Of a stretch of DNA of 64,000 bases, positions 58,515 to 64,000 are shown piece by piece. How positions within the stretch are numbered: position 1 is the first letter of the stretch; the number at the start of each line of letters is the position of its first letter. Below the pieces are notes generated by a model. It had not been told where the DNA came from. It worked only from the letters and a program-made list of their open reading frames with translations, and searched no databases. The stretch is from Unio delphinus (taxonomy: Eukaryota; Mollusca; Bivalvia; Unionida; Unionidae). The stretch spans positions 14,718,001 through 14,782,000 of the forward strand of contig JAQISU010000179.1 of NCBI GenBank assembly GCA_029339505.1, read 5' to 3'. A program made the translations under genes and the position numbers.

Positions 58515-59120
58515 TAAACAATCAAATCTGTTAAGTTTATATCAAACAGAGGCAAAAAAAACTGATACCAGCATTGATACAAGAAATCTCAGTCTATCAT
58601 AAGAATGCCAGAACATGGTGCAACAGGAGAATTGAAAATTCATTAAGCAACATCTCTGTGTTCCTTTAATCAACACCTTGGACCTAAATTTTGAATCCAT
58701 CCAAGTGATTATAGCTAAATAAGTAGGGACTTCCCAACCCTTATCAAGCCAGCCTACTAATTTTGTACCCATATGACCCTTATCAAGGGTCAGTATCAAA
58801 TTATCACCTAAATGTATCAGTGATATCAGACTTAAAATGGAAAATGCCACTAGCCTGTTGATTTATAACCAGATAAGATGAAATTGCATGAATTAAATTT
58901 AAATATTTGCTTTACTGACATAAAACAGAGTGATTGAAGAAAGGAATATGGGAAACTGGTCTGTGTGGGTCAAATACTGTGGTCTGGGAAGTCAACTCGC
59001 TTGGACATCACTTTATTAATCAAGTTCCATTTGTATATTTTTTGACATTTTAAATGAATTTCAATGCAGTTGTTTTAAGCTGAGCTGTAGTATTACTACC
59101 ATACTTCTGTTAAGTACTAT
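58515..59120. other. Non-coding DNA
   Basis: A 102-codon minus-strand frame at 58542-58850 includes hydrophobic patches but no motif and no splice or start context. It is not called. Confidence 0.35.
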
Positions 59121-59123
59121 TAT

Positions 59124-59352
59124 ATAAAAGTTAAAATCAATACTATTATAAAAGAGTTAAAATTAATACTATTATAAAAAAGATAAAATCAATACTAGTA
59201 TAAAAAAAGTTAAAATCAATACTAATATAAAAAGTTAAAATCAATACAAATTTTAAAAAGTTAAAATCAATACTAATATAAAAAAGTTAAAAATCAATAC
59301 TAATATAAAATGTTAAAATAAATACTAATATAAAAAGGTTAAAATCAATACA
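59124..59352. repeat. 24-27 bp minisatellite, about 9 copies
   Basis: Units of TTAAAATCAATACTAATATA plus AAAAAG with small length changes. Confidence 0.93.
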
Positions 59353-59467
59353 TTTTCTTTAAACAGGATGCATGAAATGAGTGGAATGTTTAGTTCATGT
59401 GACCTTTCTGGAACCAGCCTATTCACAGTTTACTTTGTTACTTGTGCAAATGGCATAAGTTTCAACA

Positions 59468-59550
59468 GTTAACATTTATTTTAACAGCTAACATTTATTT
59501 TAACACTTAACATTTATTTTAACAGTTAACATTTATTTTAACATTTATAT
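59468..59550. repeat. 19 bp minisatellite, about 4 copies
   Basis: AACAGTTAACATTTATTTT is repeated with CTAAC and CTTAAC variants. Confidence 0.92.
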
Positions 59551-59656
59551 TTTGCTCTTTAGGCATCAATGCTGCATTTTGTTGGATACAGATATGATCC
59601 AATAGTCAACAAATGTCCAGGAAAAGTTTAACATCCAAATGAATCTGCAATACCTG

Positions 59657-60646
59657 CTAACAGATTATGCAGTTTAACTGCCAACTGACTATGCAATTTA
59701 ACTGCCAACTGACTATGCATTTTAACTGCCAACTAGCTATGCAATTTAACTGCCATCTGACTATGCATTTTAACTGCTAACTAACTATGCAATTTAACTG
59801 CCAACTGACTATGCAATTTAACTGCCAACTAACTATGCATTTTAACTGCCAACTAATTATGCAATTCAACTGCCAACTAGCTATGCAATTTAACTGCCAA
59901 CTGACTATGCATTTTAACTGCTAACTATGCAATTTCACTGCCAACTGACTATGCAATTTAACTGCCAACTAGCTATGCAATTCAACTGCCAACTAGCTAT
60001 GCAATTTAACTGCCAACTAACTATGCAATTTAACTGCCAACTGACTATGCAATTTAACTGCCAACTAACTATGCATTTTAACTGCCAACTAATTATGCAA
60101 TTCAACTGCCAACTAGCTATGCAATTTAACTGCCAACTGACTATGCATTTTAACTGCTAACTATGCAATTTCACTGCCAACTGACTATGCAATTTAACTG
60201 CCAACTAGCTATGCAATTCAACTGCCAACTAGCTATGCAATTTAACTGCCAACTAACTATGCAATTTAACTGCCAACTGACTATGCAATTTAACTGCCAA
60301 CTAGCTATGCAATTTAACTGCCAACTGACTGCATTTTAACTGCCAACTAACTATGCAATTTAACTGCCAACTGACTATGCAATTTAACTGCCAACTGACT
60401 ATGCAGTTTAACTGCCAACTAGCTATACAATTTAACTGCCAACTGACTATGCAGTTTAACTGCCAACTAGCTTTGCAATTTAACTGCCAACTGACTATGC
60501 AATTTAACTGCCAACTGACTATGCAATTTAACTGCCAACTAACTATGCATTTTAACTGCCAACTAACTATGCAATTTAACTGCCAACTAGCTATGCAATT
60601 TAACTGCCAACTGACTATGCAGTTTAACTGCCAACTGACTATGCAC
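59657..60646. repeat. 24 bp satellite, about 41 copies
   Basis: The unit is TTTAACTGCCAACTGACTAT plus GCAA, with GACT/AACT/AGCT and CAAT/CATT/CAGT variants. The period is eight codons, so several frames are open on both strands (77, 98 and 121 codons, with CQLTMQFN and CIVSWQLN octapeptides). A block of about ten units, marked by the 20 bp deletion variant GCTAACTATGCAATTTCACT, is itself duplicated 236 bp apart (from 59911 and 60147). Confidence 0.96.
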
Positions 60647-60659
60647 TGAATGTTGTTTG

Positions 60660-62415
60660 GCTCCATTTATATAGTGATAACATGTACTGTTAGCTTCCCA
60701 GTGACTGCTTTCTACAGTAATCAATGAGCTTAAAATATTGTCTGTCAGCTTGATTGTTAGTCACTGTTGATTCAAAATGACCAGTATGTTAACGCATTCT
60801 CCCTATGATATGCTGACATAGGGTCCATCTTTTACACTTCCAACAAAAAAGAGGTGTTGTGCGAGCTTGTCATTGGTAGCTGTTTTCTTGAATCGACTCT
60901 TTTAAAAATAAATTTGATAAAAGCAACAGGTGGTCAATAATAGAAGACTTGTGTTAATTTGACTTCAAAAATATTATGACACTGTTATAACAGATGTAGT
61001 AATTAGGAAGACATTTTGTGTTACCCATCAACAGATTGGTGGCACACATTTGGAATATGCCCTCGCACATCATAAAAAATCTCATGAAAGCAACTTTTTT
61101 TCTCCCAGAGATGCTTCAAATGATGATGATCTAGCTGAAATTGTCTTGGAGTTGTTAAAAAGATTGTGATTTGTATAATAATGTAAACCTTCTAATTTAA
61201 GGATTTTACACTTTTTAACTAACTTTTTTTTCATGTGCCATTTTTGGAATACCTTAACTTACTCAGTACTGTTTACTCATGATTTTGTTGATGTGCCACT
61301 AACCCCCAACTCCTTTGGCATAAACAGATGTTTCCACTTGGCCAACCGAAGTAAAGAAATTTATTTAAACACAGTAATAATAAAAGTAATAATAATAATT
61401 CACCAATTTAAACAAAAATGTCCCAAAGGTTGTACATCTAGTTAAGTCGGTTTAGCCCATTACTTGAAGTGCTAAATACATTTTTTTATACTAATCATTA
61501 TAATGATACAATATTTTTTAAATAAAACCTGTACTGACACTTGTGGATGGTTTTTGACTAATCTAACCAAATTATACAATAGGTTGTAACATACAAGATC
61601 TGTCCATAACACATCAGTGTACATAGATACTGGTCTTTCTCATGGTTCATGCATTGAGGTCAGTTGAAGGGTCATTTCAGCAACATGCACAGATTCTGTT
61701 GAGATCAAAATTCAATGTTTGACAACTTACAAATCCAGGTATCTTGTACAAAATAATTTATGATAAGTTACATCATGATTTTAATAAATATATATTTCAC
61801 TAACCCATATGAATTCTCTCAGCATGTTAAATGCATCTAACAAAATAGAGGAAAGTGTGGCTAAAGATGAAAATAGGCAAGAAACTAGGCTGTAAGCAAG
61901 AAAGTAAATTTCCTCTTGTAATTTGTGGACCAAACTGGCTGTCATAATATTTCACACAGTTGTTATAACAGACTGAAAGTCAAATTGGTTCCATGCAGCA
62001 CCCCCAAGTAGCATACACAGTAGGAGGTGGGGGGTGAGAGAAATGCAATGACTTCCTACATTTTGAGCTCTAGACCTATATCCATTGTTTTTTGCTGTTT
62101 GCAATCTACTTAATTGTGTCAGGTAAGTTCTCTGCAAGATGCACAACTCCAAAAGTGTTAATGAAGCTCAAATTCAAAATATGTTCTGAAGAGTTGACTC
62201 CCTTATATCACACACAAATCTTGGGCATTTTTTCCAAGAAAAATTGAGTTACCCGATACGTTTCCCAACGTACATGTATTCTGCTAATTACAAAATCTAA
62301 TTTTTTTTTTAATTTACAAAACATTACCCAAATCTGGATCATTGATTTTGTTGGTTTGTACAAATAATATGCATTTCAATAATTAAAACTTACAAAAAAT
62401 GAAGATGGTTGCTTT
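60660..62415. other. Non-coding DNA
   Basis: No gene, RNA or repeat terminus recognised. Small frames (for example 61233-61445 and 61952-62152) lack motifs. Confidence 0.4.
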
Positions 62416-62417
62416 TG

Positions 62418-62512
62418 AACCAAGCAGACTAAGGCTGGTCTTGGATGGGTATCAAACCCTTGAGCCTTAGGTTACAAATCTGATATTCAACCAACTAATG
62501 CAGCTCCTGCAA
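62418..62512 (-). mobile_element. Thr-like tRNA-derived SINE head
   Basis: The minus-strand reading has A-box-like TGCATTAGTTGGTTGAATAT and B box GGTTTGATACC. Between them, AGATTTGTAACCTAAGG gives TGT at the anticodon position, as at 6427-6610. The body beyond the head could not be aligned. Confidence 0.6.
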
Positions 62513-62769
62513 ATTTAGTGAATTCTAATAAGAAAGCAACAATCAGAGTTAAAAATAATGCAACTTTCCAGCTGCTTCAATACCGGTCCCTTTTTTTGTT
62601 TTCATGAAAATAGATATGTATTAATAAAACTTCTGAATGTTTTTATTTTTTTAATTAACTTCAATCCCATAATAATATTTGATTTTTGAGCATTAACCCT
62701 AATAATGGTCAGAGATGAGGATGGGAACCATACTGGACTATATCTGAAAGAGATCCACAACTTTTTATA

Positions 62770-63445
62770 TCAGGACTATGCTGGAAAGAAATTGGCACAC
62801 ATCTTTCATGCCATCAGGGCTATGGAGACAGGCATATTATTTTATACTATCATTGTTATACATGAATGATATAGGCATGTTTTTCATACCATCATGGCTC
62901 TACATGAATGGGATATGCATCTGTCATAGTTATACAGGAGTGGGATATGCATCTGTCATAGTTATACAGGAGTGGGATATGCATCTTTCATGCTGTCATA
63001 GTTACACAGGAGTGGGATATGCATCTGTCATAGTTATACAGGAGTGGGATATGCATCTGTCATAGTTATACAGGAGTGGGATATGCATCTGTCATAGTTA
63101 TACAGGAGTGGGATATGCATCTGTCATGCTGTCATAGTTATACATGAATGAAATAGGCATGTTTGTCATACTGTCAGGGATAATTCATGAATGGGATAGG
63201 CATGTTTCATACCATCAAGGATTATACATGAATGGAATAGAAAATGATACATGTCTTTCATGTTGTCAGGACTGCAAAAAATTGATAGGCACGCACGTTT
63301 CATGCTATCAGGACTATTCTGGAAAGATACAGACCTGTTTTTCATGCTGTCAGTGGTATCCAGTTTTGGATAGGTGCATCTTTCATGCAGGCAAGGATAT
63401 ACTGGAAAGAAATAGGTACATGTGTTTCATGCTTTCAGGTTCATC
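62770..63445. repeat. Degenerate 32-48 bp array with a clean 32 bp core
   Basis: In the core (62905-63140), GGGATATGCATCTGTCATAG plus TTATACAGGAGT repeats about seven times at 32 bp, and two units carry an extra TCATGCTG. Flanking units such as ATAGGCATGTTTCATACCAT plus CAAGGATTATACATGAATGG are older relatives. The two roughly 100-codon plus frames are translations of the array. Confidence 0.92.
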
Positions 63446-63456
63446 ATGAAATGTCT

Positions 63457-63735
63457 TTGGATTTAAAATAGCTATAACAATTTTAATTATGTTGCAATGA
63501 TGTCTCCAGTGTGGCAGTTTGTAGTGATGTCTAGCACTGAGACATCATGCCAAAGACATGTAGCATCTTGCCCTACCCAGTCACATTATCCTGACGTCAA
63601 GCTGACCAGTCTTAACACTAACAAGGCTGCTGTTAATACCACTTTTATATCTTTGTAATGACTTGACTGGGGTTCAAACCCGTGACCTCCAACATCCAAG
63701 ACAGATACTCTAACCGCTTAGGCCACCATAGTTGT
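63457..63735 (-). mobile_element. SINE-1 copy H, second subfamily
   Basis: The minus-strand head has A box TGGCCTAAGCGGTTAGAG and B box GGTTTGAACCC. The body has the GTGTGGCAG variant and an internal deletion around the TTAATGCTGAGCGCCAAGC region. The 3' end is ATCCAAAGACAT with no long tail. No target duplication was found, so it is an older copy. Confidence 0.88.
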
Positions 63736-63739
63736 GATG

Positions 63740-64000
63740 AAGGAACGAGGTAGCCATGTCTTTGATGGTGTGAGTCATTATAAACTTAAATATTAATTAT
63801 GCAGAAACAAGATCATTTTATGAAACAAGGATGGAATGAGTAGCTGCAGTTGGATCAAACTATTTTTTTCAATCACAACGTTTCTCTCAGTCCTACAATT
63901 AATCAAATCTTCAAAATAACCAATCTGGTCACAATACATTGTGGGTTGGGTTTTTGTGTATGTAAATATATATCTGGTGAAAATTGTTTTGAATTTTCTG
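63740..64000. other. Non-coding end of window
   Basis: Nothing recognised. Confidence 0.4.

Noticed and set aside
58542..58850. 102-codon minus-strand frame with hydrophobic patches
   Set aside because: No recognisable motif, splice edges or start context. AT-rich DNA gives such frames by chance.
60301..60666. 121-codon minus-strand frame with CIVSWQLN repeats
   Set aside because: Translation of the 24 bp satellite. The opposite strand is open too.

Overview
The window looks like AT-rich, non-coding DNA from an animal nuclear genome, most likely a marine mollusc and probably a bivalve. The evidence is long stretches with no open frame of gene length, several families of tRNA-derived SINEs whose body and tail style resemble those common in bivalve genomes, DNA-transposon derivatives with terminal inverted repeats, and an exceptional load of micro- and minisatellites. 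The bivalve assignment is inference; no protein-coding marker is present to test it. I recognise no confident gene, no intact tRNA or rRNA, and nothing bacterial, viral or CRISPR-like.

Layout. Bases 1-6400 are mostly single-copy AT-rich DNA with short minisatellites (38, 32 and 44 bp units), two TA runs and one decayed Leu/Ser-type SINE. Bases 6400-8500 hold a Thr-like SINE, the first copy of the main SINE family (called SINE-1 here), another Leu/Ser-type SINE and a 28 bp array. Bases 8500-16200 are mainly single-copy, with arrays at 11.57-11.98, 13.29-13.43 and 14.13-14.49 kb. Bases 16.2-31.9 kb are a patchwork: SINE-1 copies B to F, Leu/Ser-type SINEs, a 44/47 bp satellite grown out of a SINE body (23.7-24.3 kb), a near-perfect 47 bp foldback element (24.66-24.76 kb) and an hAT-like MITE (31.50-31.66 kb). 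Bases 32.5-33.7 kb contain the only segment I would test as a gene: two weak exon candidates on the minus strand.

Bases 37.6-39.5 kb are a 28 bp satellite organised into an 84 bp higher-order unit. The stretch 44.9-47.7 kb carries three arrays almost back to back (50 bp, a GTATAC-rich one, and 22 bp). A pogo/Tigger-like inverted-repeat element lies at 51.30-51.92 kb between mirrored CA/TA runs. The youngest-looking SINE-1 copy is at 54.39-54.72 kb. Two more large satellites sit at 57.29-58.51 kb (46 bp) and 59.66-60.65 kb (24 bp), and a degenerate 32 bp array and one last SINE-1 copy close the window.

Taken together, this is a gene-poor interval, or very large introns, shaped by retroposition of tRNA-derived SINEs, small cut-and-paste elements, and repeated birth of tandem arrays, some clearly from SINE bodies and tails. 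The longest open frames (up to 254 codons) all fall inside tandem arrays and are by-products of the repeat unit. By my own rough sum, tandem arrays cover about a seventh of the window.
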